A DNA stretch of 6,547 nt from an uncultured Chlamydiae bacterium (GTDB lineage: Bacteria; Chlamydiota; Chlamydiia; Chlamydiales; SM23-39). Position numbers and translations under genes: made by a program. This document shows, piece by piece, positions 1 through 5,198 of this stretch (within the stretch, counting starts at the first letter, position 1; each line of letters starts with the position of its first letter). The notes beneath the pieces were generated by a model that did no database searches, had not been told where the DNA came from, and was given only the letters and a program-made list of their open reading frames with translations. The stretch lies in contig CAIPFQ010000017.1 in assembly GCA_903864395.1 (NCBI GenBank), forward strand, positions 1-6,547, read 5' to 3'.

Positions 1-188
1 ACCATAGCTGGGAGACTGTAAGGAATATTGTGCGTTCTCGTATTAGAGTCACCATGAGCGCAAAAATGCAAGATGGTCGAACTCTTCATCATCGCAGCAC
101 CACCAAGGAGGAAGAAAGGCAGCCAGAAATATATAAAGCCTTGGGGATGTCGGCACGAATTTTACAAGCACGTAAAACAATTTTATAA
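1..188 (+). CDS. C-terminal end of a transposase (IS1634/IS4-like), cut by window edge
   Basis: An open frame enters from the left edge (first full codon at base 3) and ends with TAA at 186-188, giving 61 residues. It reads HSWETVRNIV at the edge, then a basic stretch, then PEIYKALGMSARILQARKTI near the stop. That ending (a W near the start, then EIY..LG, then a basic ARKT close to the C-terminus) resembles the C-termini of IS1634-type DDE transposases as I remember them. The catalytic domain is not in the window, so activity cannot be judged. The element's right end should lie shortly after the stop; the stretch GTAGTGCCGAATTT at 198-211 is a possible terminal repeat, but the matching left end is out of view. 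No start codon is needed because the gene begins upstream. Transposase identity is moderately sure, the family less so. Confidence 0.62.
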   Translation, partial: HSWETVRNIVRSRIRVTMSAKMQDGRTLHHRSTTKEEERQPEIYKALGMSARILQARKTIL

Positions 189-270
189 ATTCAAGTTGTA
201 GTGCCGAATTTGCTCGACTTTATGATTCCTTATAGAGGAGGTCACTGAACTTGGGCTAACACTCTCGCTC

Positions 271-675
271 TCACTTCACTTTTTTGATTGTCGAGGCGGG
301 AGTCTGTTTGTCTTGTTTTGGCTTGGGGCTGCAAAAATGGCTGCCAGGACAATCGTTCGCTTTGCATAAAGCGCCAGGAGAAACCCCTGTACACAAAGAG
401 TAGTACCCTTCCGATCCACATTGCCAAATGACCGTATAAGGCGTGAGCGATACGCTCGGGGAGCCTGGATGCACATACTTTGTTGGATTCAAATCGGTGG
501 TAAAATTGATCTGTTCGCCGGGCTGAACTGAGAATTGTCCCAAAAAAGTGCCATCAGCTGCTTGCACACTCGCCGTCAAAATAAACGAAGAGTCGTTCAT
601 CAATAAAATAGAGCCATCATTTGTCCCCGCCATCAAGGCCAGCGGAAAAAAAAGAAACCAAAGCCAATAAGCCAT
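271..675 (-). CDS. small secreted cysteine-containing protein, unknown function
   Basis: 134 residues. The start is fixed by a strong Shine-Dalgarno AGGAGG about 8 bases upstream (complement of 682-690). Residues 1-17 (MAYWLWFLFFPLALMAG) are hydrophobic and look like a signal peptide without a lipobox, so the protein is probably exported to the periplasm or outer surface. Residues about 22-60 read like a short beta-sandwich (NDSSFILTASVQAADGT, then a PGEQ turn). Residues 80-115 hold five cysteines (86, 95, 104, 109, 115) that could form disulphides. The tail from about 116 is low-complexity and basic (SPKPKQDK..KKVK). I do not recognise a named family. It is divergent from the small gene at 791 and convergent with the transposase remnant, with no clear terminator between them. 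The gene is probably real (good ribosome site, signal peptide, sensible composition); the function is unknown. Confidence 0.8.
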   Translation of the reverse strand: MAYWLWFLFFPLALMAGTNDGSILLMNDSSFILTASVQAADGTFLGQFSVQPGEQINFTTDLNPTKYVHPGSPSVSLTPYTVIWQCGSEGYYSLCTGVSPGALCKANDCPGSHFCSPKPKQDKQTPASTIKKVK

Positions 676-681
676 GATAGA

Positions 682-690
682 TTCCTCCTG
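682..690 (-). promoter_or_regulatory. ribosome binding site of the 271-675 gene
   Basis: On the minus strand the sequence reads CAGGAGGAATCTATCATG. AGGAGG lies 8 bases before the ATG at 675-673, which is near ideal spacing and settles the start. Confidence 0.8.
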
Positions 691-713
691 TTTTTTTCTT
701 TATATCGCAATTG

Positions 714-747
714 TATAAAAAAGTTTGACCCTTTTTTATAAAAAAGG
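714..747. repeat. AT-rich perfect palindrome plus a third half-site in a divergent promoter region
   Basis: Bases 730-747 form a perfect 18-bp palindrome, CCTTTTTTATAAAAAAGG. One of its halves, TATAAAAAAG (737-746), is repeated exactly as a direct repeat at 714-723, 23 bp away. The array lies between the divergent starts at 675 and 791, so it could be an operator for a shared regulator or an intrinsic A-tract bend. It overlaps any promoter for either gene. Function is inferred from position and symmetry only. Confidence 0.5.
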
Positions 748-754
748 TTATGAG
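725..754 (+). promoter_or_regulatory. possible promoter of the small gene at 791
   Basis: TTGACC (725-730) matches the -35 consensus at 5 of 6 bases. With an 18-bp spacer, TATGAG (749-754) matches the -10 at 4 of 6. The palindrome at 730-747 fills the spacer, so a bound regulator would block the promoter. An alternative -10, TATACT at 761-766, lacks a convincing -35. I found no equally good promoter for the divergent gene on the minus strand. Confidence 0.35.
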
Positions 755-779
755 CCAATTTATACTCAGATGAGTATTG

Positions 780-793
780 AAGGAGGATTCATG
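780..793 (+). promoter_or_regulatory. ribosome binding site deciding the start at 791
   Basis: AAGGAGG at 780-786 stands 4 bases before ATG at 791. The upstream in-frame ATGs at 725 and 770 have no Shine-Dalgarno, so 791 is the better start. A small dyad, ATACTC-AGAT-GAGTAT (762-777), ends just before this site and could form a 6-bp hairpin next to it. Confidence 0.6.
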
Positions 794-961
794 CTGCAAA
801 CGAGTTGGGAAGAGCCCGCGATCTATTTTGGTGCCATGACGAACTCTCAAGAAGATTTTCTTGATGATCTCGAAGAGATCCCCACCTATTTTGGATCTCA
901 TCTTCTCTTTTTCCCGTATCCGAATCTATCACCCATAGGAATGCATTTTGATTTTTCTTAG
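791..961 (+). CDS. small acidic protein of 56 residues, unknown function
   Basis: The reading frame runs from ATG 791 to TAG 959-961 and encodes 56 residues. The start is chosen by the AAGGAGG site just upstream; longer in-frame starts at 725 and 770 lack one. The protein is acidic in the middle (EDFLDDLEE, residues 21-29) and aromatic-rich near the end (YFGSHLLFFPYP). There is a short internal repeat: EEPAIYFG at residues 7-14 and EEIPTYFG at 28-35. No signal peptide, clear transmembrane segment or known motif is visible. It is divergent from the secreted-protein gene at 271-675 and is followed by a hairpin with a T-run, so it looks like its own transcription unit. I do not recognise it. The strong ribosome site argues for a real gene, but its short length leaves doubt. 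Confidence 0.55.
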   Translation: MLQTSWEEPAIYFGAMTNSQEDFLDDLEEIPTYFGSHLLFFPYPNLSPIGMHFDFS

Positions 962-992
962 AAAAATTTCCTCGGGGAAAAAAGGTTTTTTT
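962..992 (+). terminator. weak intrinsic terminator after the 56-residue gene
   Basis: TTTCC (967-971) pairs with GGAAA (976-980) around a TCGG loop, followed a few bases later by seven T at 986-992. AAAAA at 962-966 can also pair with the T-run, lengthening the stem with a bulge. It sits directly after the stop at 961. The stem is short, so termination is probably partial. Confidence 0.4.
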
Positions 993-997
993 AATTT

Positions 998-1029
998 TGC
1001 TTGCTTAAATTTTCTGGCAAGTTTAAAAA
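998..1029 (+). promoter_or_regulatory. possible promoter of the first porin, with an element shared by the second
   Basis: TGCTTGCTTAAATTTT (998-1013) matches TGCTTGATTAAATTTT (2443-2458) upstream of the second porin at 15 of 16 bases. In both it covers the putative -35. Here TTGCTT (1001-1006) with a 17-bp spacer leads to TAAAAA (1024-1029), a poor -10. The conservation between paralogue leaders supports function more than the hexamers do. Confidence 0.35.
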
Positions 1030-1117
1030 ATAAACTAACAACCAGTGCTCTCTGCGGAGCCCATAGAAAGCGCGTAAGAGATAGAACCTCAGCGCAAGCT
1101 AACAACATTCTTCCAAA

Positions 1118-1132
1118 ATGGAGACAACAATG
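1118..1132 (+). promoter_or_regulatory. ribosome binding site overlapping a decoy ATG; real start at 1130
   Basis: The sequence ATGGAGACAACAATG contains two in-frame ATGs. GGAG at 1120-1123 lies 6 bases before the second ATG (1130), while nothing resembling a Shine-Dalgarno precedes the first (1118). The second porin has the same arrangement at 2725-2739, so the first ATG is most likely part of the ribosome site. Confidence 0.7.
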
Positions 1133-2362
1133 AACCTATCGACAAAAACAATGCCATGGATGGCTGCCTCTCTTTTAGTGGCCTCGTCATTCTTTGGTCA
1201 ACAGACCCAAAACCAAGGCGGCTGCGGACAGCCTCAGCCCGTCTGCAAACCAGCGCCCAAATGCGCTCCGCTCCAAGAGCCGCCCGTTCCCACGAACTGC
1301 GCTTATAATGCCCCTGCAGAAATCAACATCGGCATGGTGGGCGACATCGACTTTTTTGCCTCTGGCAGCTTCATCTACTGGCAGCCATCTCAAGATAATA
1401 TGGCGATCGCTGGTGTGAACCAACAACCATTTAACAACATAATACAGCCAGCTCCTACCAATGGATTGGCTCAACTTTCTTTTGTTGAAACAAATTTCAG
1501 TTTTCAACCCGGATTCAAAGCTGGGTTAGGAATGAACCTACAAACAGATGATTGGGATGGATACATGGAATATACAAGAGTCCATGGTTCTACGACAACA
1601 TCATCCAATGGCCAAGCGGCAGGACGAAGCGTTTTTGCTACCTGGGGAAACCCCCTCTATTACCACAATGATGGACTCGTTGACCCAACAATACTAGGTT
1701 CAATCTATGACACAGTAACATCTTCCTACAGAAACAACCTTGATTTCTTTGATGTAGAAATGGGCAGATCCTATTACGTAGGAAAAAAACTCACATTTCG
1801 CCCTGCGTGGGGGGCAAGAGCCGCCTGGATTTTACAGAATATTCATGTAGGGTATGCAGCCACAGGATTGACTGGCGCAAACCCAACCAACAACGGTAAC
1901 ATAGCTTATATTCCTGGATTTGCTGATGTTTATGAAAGATCCCATTCCTGGGGGGTAGGTCCTCGTACAGGGTTGACAATGAATTGGCTATTCGACTATG
2001 GCTTTAGATTCTTTGGGAGCGGCTACGGCGATATCTTGTACACATACTACAAGGTTCAAGATAAAACCGTTATTTTGCCAGCCATTGGATTGAACGCAGG
2101 AATCTCTCAAACAATGACAACCTTCGATCAAGTCCAAGCGATCAGAACTCACTTAGATCTTGAAGTCGGTTTCGGTTGGGGTTACTATTTCGATAACAAC
2201 AATTGGCACATTGATTTGTCCGCTGCTTATGGCTACCAAGTCTTTTTTGACCAAAATATGTTTCGTCATTTCAGCGATGCATTCACGCCGTCTTTCAATA
2301 CCTTGCCAAATGGCAACCTCTATGTACAGGGCTTAACAACCACTGCGCGCTTTGACTTCTAA
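1130..2362 (+). CDS. MOMP-like / Lpg1974-type pore-forming outer membrane protein, copy 1 (cysteine-rich N-terminus)
   Basis: 410 residues from the ATG at 1130, chosen by GGAG spacing. Residues 1-23 look like a signal peptide (K6, then a hydrophobic stretch, MAASLLVASSFFG). Residues 24-60 are proline- and cysteine-rich (Cys 32, 39, 45, 57), and no cysteine occurs after 57. The rest is aromatic-rich alternating sequence typical of an outer membrane beta-barrel: SGSFIYWQPSQDNM (78-91), PGFKAGLGMN (127-136), DDWDGYMEY (140-148), RSYYVGKKLTFRPAWGARAA (213-232), RFFGSGYGDILYTYYKVQ (293-310), a long YFDNNNWHIDL block (353-363) and a terminal ARFDF with C-terminal phenylalanine. This order of motifs fits the Legionella/chlamydial pore-forming family. 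It presumably acts as a porin and could be cross-linked by N-terminal disulphides as in chlamydial envelopes, which is an inference. Its paralogue follows at 2737, separated by a strong terminator. Confidence 0.85.
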   Translation: MNLSTKTMPWMAASLLVASSFFGQQTQNQGGCGQPQPVCKPAPKCAPLQEPPVPTNCAYNAPAEINIGMVGDIDFFASGSFIYWQPSQDNMAIAGVNQQPFNNIIQPAPTNGLAQLSFVETNFSFQPGFKAGLGMNLQTDDWDGYMEYTRVHGSTTTSSNGQAAGRSVFATWGNPLYYHNDGLVDPTILGSIYDTVTSSYRNNLDFFDVEMGRSYYVGKKLTFRPAWGARAAWILQNIHVGYAATGLTGANPTNNGNIAYIPGFADVYERSHSWGVGPRTGLTMNWLFDYGFRFFGSGYGDILYTYYKVQDKTVILPAIGLNAGISQTMTTFDQVQAIRTHLDLEVGFGWGYYFDNNNWHIDLSAAYGYQVFFDQNMFRHFSDAFTPSFNTLPNGNLYVQGLTTTARFDF

Positions 2363-2385
2363 GAAGTCTTGCGCTCTTTTTTAAG

Positions 2386-2419
2386 AAAAGACCAGGGATT
2401 TTCCCTGGTCTTTTTTTTT
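2386..2419 (+). terminator. strong intrinsic terminator of the first porin
   Basis: GACCAGGG (2390-2397) pairs perfectly with CCCTGGTC (2403-2410) around an ATTTT loop, followed by nine T (2411-2419). AAAA at 2386-2389 can pair with the first four T, giving about 12 bp. It lies 24 bases after the stop and separates the two porins into distinct transcription units. Confidence 0.92.
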
Positions 2420-2445
2420 ATCCAGCTCCCAAAAAAATTTCCTGC

Positions 2446-2475
2446 TTGATTAAATTTTAAACTTAAGAATATGAT
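2446..2475 (+). promoter_or_regulatory. probable native promoter of the second porin
   Basis: TTGATT (2446-2451), an 18-bp AT-rich spacer and TATGAT (2470-2475; 5 of 6 to consensus). It overlaps the 16-base element shared with the first porin's leader. Transcripts from here would start near 2482 and carry a leader of about 255 bases that includes the whole MITE hairpin. Confidence 0.55.
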
Positions 2476-2554
2476 CCGCTATGTGCCTCGAACTCGTCGC
2501 TTACCAGCGCGAAGATCGAAGAAAAAACCGTCAAACAATCTTAGCGGAAGCTAA
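2476..2554 (+). other. native leader segment of the second porin, partly matching the leader of the first
   Basis: No open frame of note is present. AGCGGAAGCTAA (2543-2554) matches AGCGCAAGCTAA (1091-1102) of the first porin's leader at 11 of 12 bases, and AGCGCG with purine-rich sequence after it recurs upstream in both. The match stops exactly where the MITE begins. Together with the promoter, the MITE and the ribosome site, this accounts for most of the gene-free stretch 2420-2736. Confidence 0.5.
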
Positions 2555-2721
2555 GGGACTGTGAAACAATAAAATGAACCATTTGACCTACACGAAATCG
2601 CCTAAAATCGACGATCGAAAATGGGATCGTATCGAGAGTGATACGACCCCATTTTCGATCGCCGATTTTCGGTGGATTTGGCACGGTGAAATGGTTCCTT
2701 TTATTATTTCACAGTCCCTAA
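2552..2721. mobile_element. 164-bp hairpin MITE with TAA target duplication
   Basis: The element proper is 2555-2718. Its arms 2555-2633 and 2640-2718 are each 79 bases and are reverse complements at about 65 of 79 positions by hand count, around a 6-base centre GAGAGT (2634-2639). The termini are perfect for 12 bases (GGGACTGTGAAA). TAA flanks both ends (2552-2554 and 2719-2721). If the last C is given to the flank, the duplication reads CTAA, which also fits the YTAR-type targets of some IS5-family elements. The element has no coding capacity, so it would need a transposase in trans; the parent family is not identified. The centre forms a very stable stem, and most mismatches cluster at arm positions 31-49. 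It sits immediately upstream of the second porin's ribosome site. Confidence 0.88.
2678..2707 (+). promoter_or_regulatory. outward-facing promoter in the right end of the MITE
   Basis: TTGGCA (2678-2683; 5 of 6 to -35), an 18-bp spacer and TATTAT (2702-2707; 5 of 6 to -10), pointing into the second porin. A start near 2713 would give a short leader of about 24 bases containing the GGAG site. In the other arm the bases at the -35 position differ, so the outward promoter is specific to this end. Confidence 0.55.
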
Positions 2722-2724
2722 AAC

Positions 2725-2739
2725 ATGGAGAAAAAAATG
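2725..2739 (+). promoter_or_regulatory. ribosome binding site overlapping a decoy ATG; real start at 2737
   Basis: ATGGAGAAAAAAATG repeats the layout of the first porin. GGAG (2727-2730) lies 6 bases before the ATG at 2737. The first ATG (2725) is preceded by TCCCTAAAAC, with no ribosome site. After translation from the second ATG both proteins begin MNL and share KTMPW. Confidence 0.7.
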
Positions 2740-3903
2740 AATCTACTGAATAAAACAATGCCTTGGATAGCAGGATCGCTCCTCGTTGCGACCTCTATTT
2801 TTGGAGAGGATCGCCCCGTGCGCAGAGCGCGCAGTTATGAACACACTCAAGTGGCCGCAAAGACACAAATGGCCTCTGGGTATAACGCGCCTGCCCGCAT
2901 TGATGTGCGCGGCTCTTGGGATATTTTTGCCGAAGGCAGCTTCATCTACTGGCAACTGTCTCAAGACAACATGGAACTCGCTTTCTCGAATACTACGCCA
3001 AACTCTGCTTACGTTGGAACCACTCTCCCTCAACTCCAGGGAAATCTCGTTCAAATGGACTTCGATTATAAGCCAGGTTTTAAAATCGGTTTCGGTGCGA
3101 ATTCATGTCATGATGATTGGGATTCCTATGCTGAATACATCAGAATTTATACATCCAATACAATGTCGACAAACGGCTCTGTTGTCTCTGGAACAACAAC
3201 GCCCTCCCCAATTCTTCCTACCTGGGGCAATCCCTTTGTGTTTCCTTCTAACGCATATAATTCCGCCTCTGAAAGCTGGGATTGCAACTTGAACTTTGTC
3301 AACTGGGATCTAGCGAGATCTTATTATGTGGGTCAACAGCTCACATTCCGTCCTTTCTTTGGAGCTAGAGGGGCTTGGATCACGCAAAACGTCCATGTGC
3401 AATATGTAAATAGTCTCTATCCTCAAGCGGGTACATCGGTAGAGTTTCTCGGTACAATGGATATCTATCAAAGAAACAGATCTTGGGCGGTAGGGCCTCG
3501 CATTGGAGTAGAGACAAACTGGATGCTCGGCCAAGGCATTCGCTTCTTTGGTAATGCCAACGGCGACATTCTCTACACAAAGTATAAAATCCAAAACAAA
3601 ACAAATTTCTTAAGCAACGATCCTGCATTTCCTCCTATTGGATCGAATTCGTTCTTCATTTCCAAAGAAACACCTGGCACAGTCAGAACACATGCTGAGC
3701 TAGAAGCGGGTCTCGGATGGGGTTCATACTTCGATAACAACAACTGGCATATCGATTTGTCAGCGGCCTACAGCTTCCAAGTATTCTTTGATCAGAATAT
3801 GTTGAGCTTATTCCCTGACAGCGCAATGCCTGCTAGAACAATTCAGTCTGCCGGCAATCTTTATGCCCAAGGCTTAACAACGACAGCACGTCTCGATTTC
3901 TAA
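2737..3903 (+). CDS. MOMP-like / Lpg1974-type pore-forming outer membrane protein, copy 2
   Basis: 388 residues from the ATG at 2737. Residues 1-23 form a signal peptide like that of copy 1 (MNLLNKTMPW, then IAGSLLVATSIFG). The following 25 residues are basic and lack the cysteine- and proline-rich segment of copy 1; the only cysteines are 124 and 183. Collinear barrel motifs are present: EGSFIYWQLSQDNM (66-79), PGFKIGFGAN (113-122), DDWDSYAEY (126-134), RSYYVGQQLTFRPFFGARGA (194-213), RFFGNANGDILYTKYKIQ (269-286), YFDNNNWHIDL (331-341), QVFFDQNM (348-355) and terminal ARLDF. The last 70 residues are nearly identical to copy 1 apart from one loop, while the stretch around 140-185 differs strongly, as expected for surface loops. 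It is presumably a porin. Its leader was interrupted by the MITE, which leaves the coding sequence intact. Confidence 0.86.
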   Translation: MNLLNKTMPWIAGSLLVATSIFGEDRPVRRARSYEHTQVAAKTQMASGYNAPARIDVRGSWDIFAEGSFIYWQLSQDNMELAFSNTTPNSAYVGTTLPQLQGNLVQMDFDYKPGFKIGFGANSCHDDWDSYAEYIRIYTSNTMSTNGSVVSGTTTPSPILPTWGNPFVFPSNAYNSASESWDCNLNFVNWDLARSYYVGQQLTFRPFFGARGAWITQNVHVQYVNSLYPQAGTSVEFLGTMDIYQRNRSWAVGPRIGVETNWMLGQGIRFFGNANGDILYTKYKIQNKTNFLSNDPAFPPIGSNSFFISKETPGTVRTHAELEAGLGWGSYFDNNNWHIDLSAAYSFQVFFDQNMLSLFPDSAMPARTIQSAGNLYAQGLTTTARLDF

Positions 3904-3930
3904 GAGAAGCTGTTCAGAACTTTTCTTCTG

Positions 3931-3962
3931 AAAAAGGCGGCAAAAAATTTTGTCGCCTTTTT
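3931..3962. terminator. bidirectional terminator between convergent genes
   Basis: AAAAAGGCGGCAAAA (3931-3945) pairs with TTTTGTCGCCTTTTT (3948-3962), with one G-T wobble. The innermost pairs must open to make a loop. A-runs on one side and T-runs on the other make it work in both directions. It serves the second porin (stop 3903) and the minus-strand ATPase (stop 3966), which begins only 4 bases beyond it. A second small hairpin, TTCAGAA/TTCTGAA (3913-3932), lies just before it and shares two bases. Confidence 0.85.
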
Positions 3963-3965
3963 GTG

Positions 3966-5198
3966 TTAATAGAGAAAACCAAAAAGCCAGAGTGGAATTT
4001 TAGCGCCAACACCCATTTCCATGTCATCGAGAGCTAAATAGCTTTGCTCCCGCCCCTGAATCTGTCCAAAGCCTTTGCCTTTGCCCCCTACTTCGAACAA
4101 AAAAGTCTCATCCACAAGAAAATCTCCCTCGAGAGGCAAAGACACCTTGTGTTTTTGTGCCAACGCATTGAGAAAAAATGTTTCGCGCAAAGTTCCCTTT
4201 TCAGGCCTTTCAGGAGCGATCGCAAAAAGAAGATTCGGGTTTTCTAAATAAACTTTTCCTGTCGAGGCGACCTGGTGCAATTTTTTCGTCGCCCGAGGCA
4301 ACAACCGTATAAGCCCCGCGTCCTCTAAATGGGAAAAATAAGTTCTTAGCGTGCGCAAATCCCCAATTTCAAGGGTCTCTTTGATATTGTTCCAATTGGG
4401 AACAAAAGGAACGCTCGAGGCGATAAATCTCAACAATTTTTGTATTTTTTGAACGCTTATGCCCGTTAAGCGAGGATAAATCGCCACAAGATCGGATTCA
4501 ATGGTTGCATGAACATTTTGCTCAAGTGTTAATTGGTACACGGAACCATCTTCAAGTTCTTTAAAGTAAGGATAATATCCAAGCTCCAAAAAAGCTCGAA
4601 ACTCTGGAATGATTTTTAAATCTTTTTGAGCCAACAGTTCTAACATCGGAGGGACAAGCACAAGATGGTTTTTGCAAATAGTTTCTAACGAATGGACGGG
4701 CAAAATCATTTCATGCGATAAAGAAAGAAATTCTCGAAAAGACATTCCCTGCATCGAATAGACTGCAGCCCTCCTCGTTAAATCATGGCTGCCTTTATGA
4801 ATTTCGAGGGCAGAACTTCCCGAGGCAAAGATTGTTAGTTCTGGAAAGGTGTCGTAAATGCTTTTCAGCTCCTTTGACCATTCAGGATATTTATGAATTT
4901 CATCGAAAACAATCCACCTCCCCCCCTCCATCACAAAGGCTTCTGCAATCTCATAAAGAGCCATTTTCCCCATCGCAAAATGATCAGCCTGAATATAGAG
5001 AATTTTTGGATCGAATCGATCCCCACCTACATATTGCAGCAAAAGCTGAACCAAGGTAGTGGTTTTTCCAATCCCCCTAGCTCCCACTAAGATCGACATG
5101 CGATGCGATAATTTTGCAGTTTCAATAAAATACCTCCGATACGGGGTATTTTTAATATTGAGAAAATGATGACTTAACCGCCTCAACTCTTGGAGCAT
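3966..5198 (-). CDS. AAA_14/DUF4143-type P-loop ATPase with C-terminal nuclease-like domain
   Basis: 410 residues if started at the ATG 5198-5196, which has AGGTG 4 bases upstream. An in-frame ATG at 5225 would add nine residues but has no ribosome site and overlaps the predicted -10. N-terminal AAA_14-type domain: Walker A GARGIGKTT (39-47), Walker B WIVFDEIHKYPEW (95-107, with D99 and E100), sensor-like FASGSSALEI (124-133) and a paired arginine LTRRAAVY (140-147). GMSFREFL (151-158) is typical of the family. The C-terminal half fits DUF4143: a winged-helix-like segment about 250-305, then RETFFLNAL (338-346) and DETFLFEVGGKGKG (363-376), where D363, E369 and K373 could be a degenerate PD-(D/E)XK site, ending IPLWLFGFLY. 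Such proteins are common in archaea and bacteria, and no agreed function exists. It follows another ATPase gene on the same strand. The length is normal and no frame damage is seen. Confidence 0.85.
   Translation of the reverse strand: MLQELRRLSHHFLNIKNTPYRRYFIETAKLSHRMSILVGARGIGKTTTLVQLLLQYVGGDRFDPKILYIQADHFAMGKMALYEIAEAFVMEGGRWIVFDEIHKYPEWSKELKSIYDTFPELTIFASGSSALEIHKGSHDLTRRAAVYSMQGMSFREFLSLSHEMILPVHSLETICKNHLVLVPPMLELLAQKDLKIIPEFRAFLELGYYPYFKELEDGSVYQLTLEQNVHATIESDLVAIYPRLTGISVQKIQKLLRFIASSVPFVPNWNNIKETLEIGDLRTLRTYFSHLEDAGLIRLLPRATKKLHQVASTGKVYLENPNLLFAIAPERPEKGTLRETFFLNALAQKHKVSLPLEGDFLVDETFLFEVGGKGKGFGQIQGREQSYLALDDMEMGVGAKIPLWLFGFLY

Noticed and set aside
10..24. GGAGACTGTAAGG near the left edge resembles the MITE end GGGACTGTGAAA
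   Set aside because: The match is imperfect, lies within the transposase reading frame and has no inverted partner.
617..901. 94-residue minus-strand open frame spanning the divergent promoter
   Set aside because: It overlaps the secreted-protein start and the small gene in other frames and has no ribosome site.
1013..1030. Sigma54-type promoter (TGGCAAG) before the first porin
   Set aside because: TGGCA is present but the matching TTGC element at the required spacing is absent.
948..1133. 61-residue plus-strand open frame between the small gene and the first porin
   Set aside because: No ribosome site; it covers a terminator and leader and reads as low-complexity noise.
1187..1507. 106-residue minus-strand open frame opposite the first porin
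   Set aside because: Antisense shadow of a strongly supported gene; composition is basic and random-looking.
2743..3054. 103-residue minus-strand open frame opposite the second porin
   Set aside because: Antisense shadow with no ribosome site; its existence follows from the codon use of the porin.
2786..3292. 168-residue open frame on the plus strand inside the second porin
   Set aside because: It lies in another frame of a clearly coding porin, with no ribosome site or family-like sequence.
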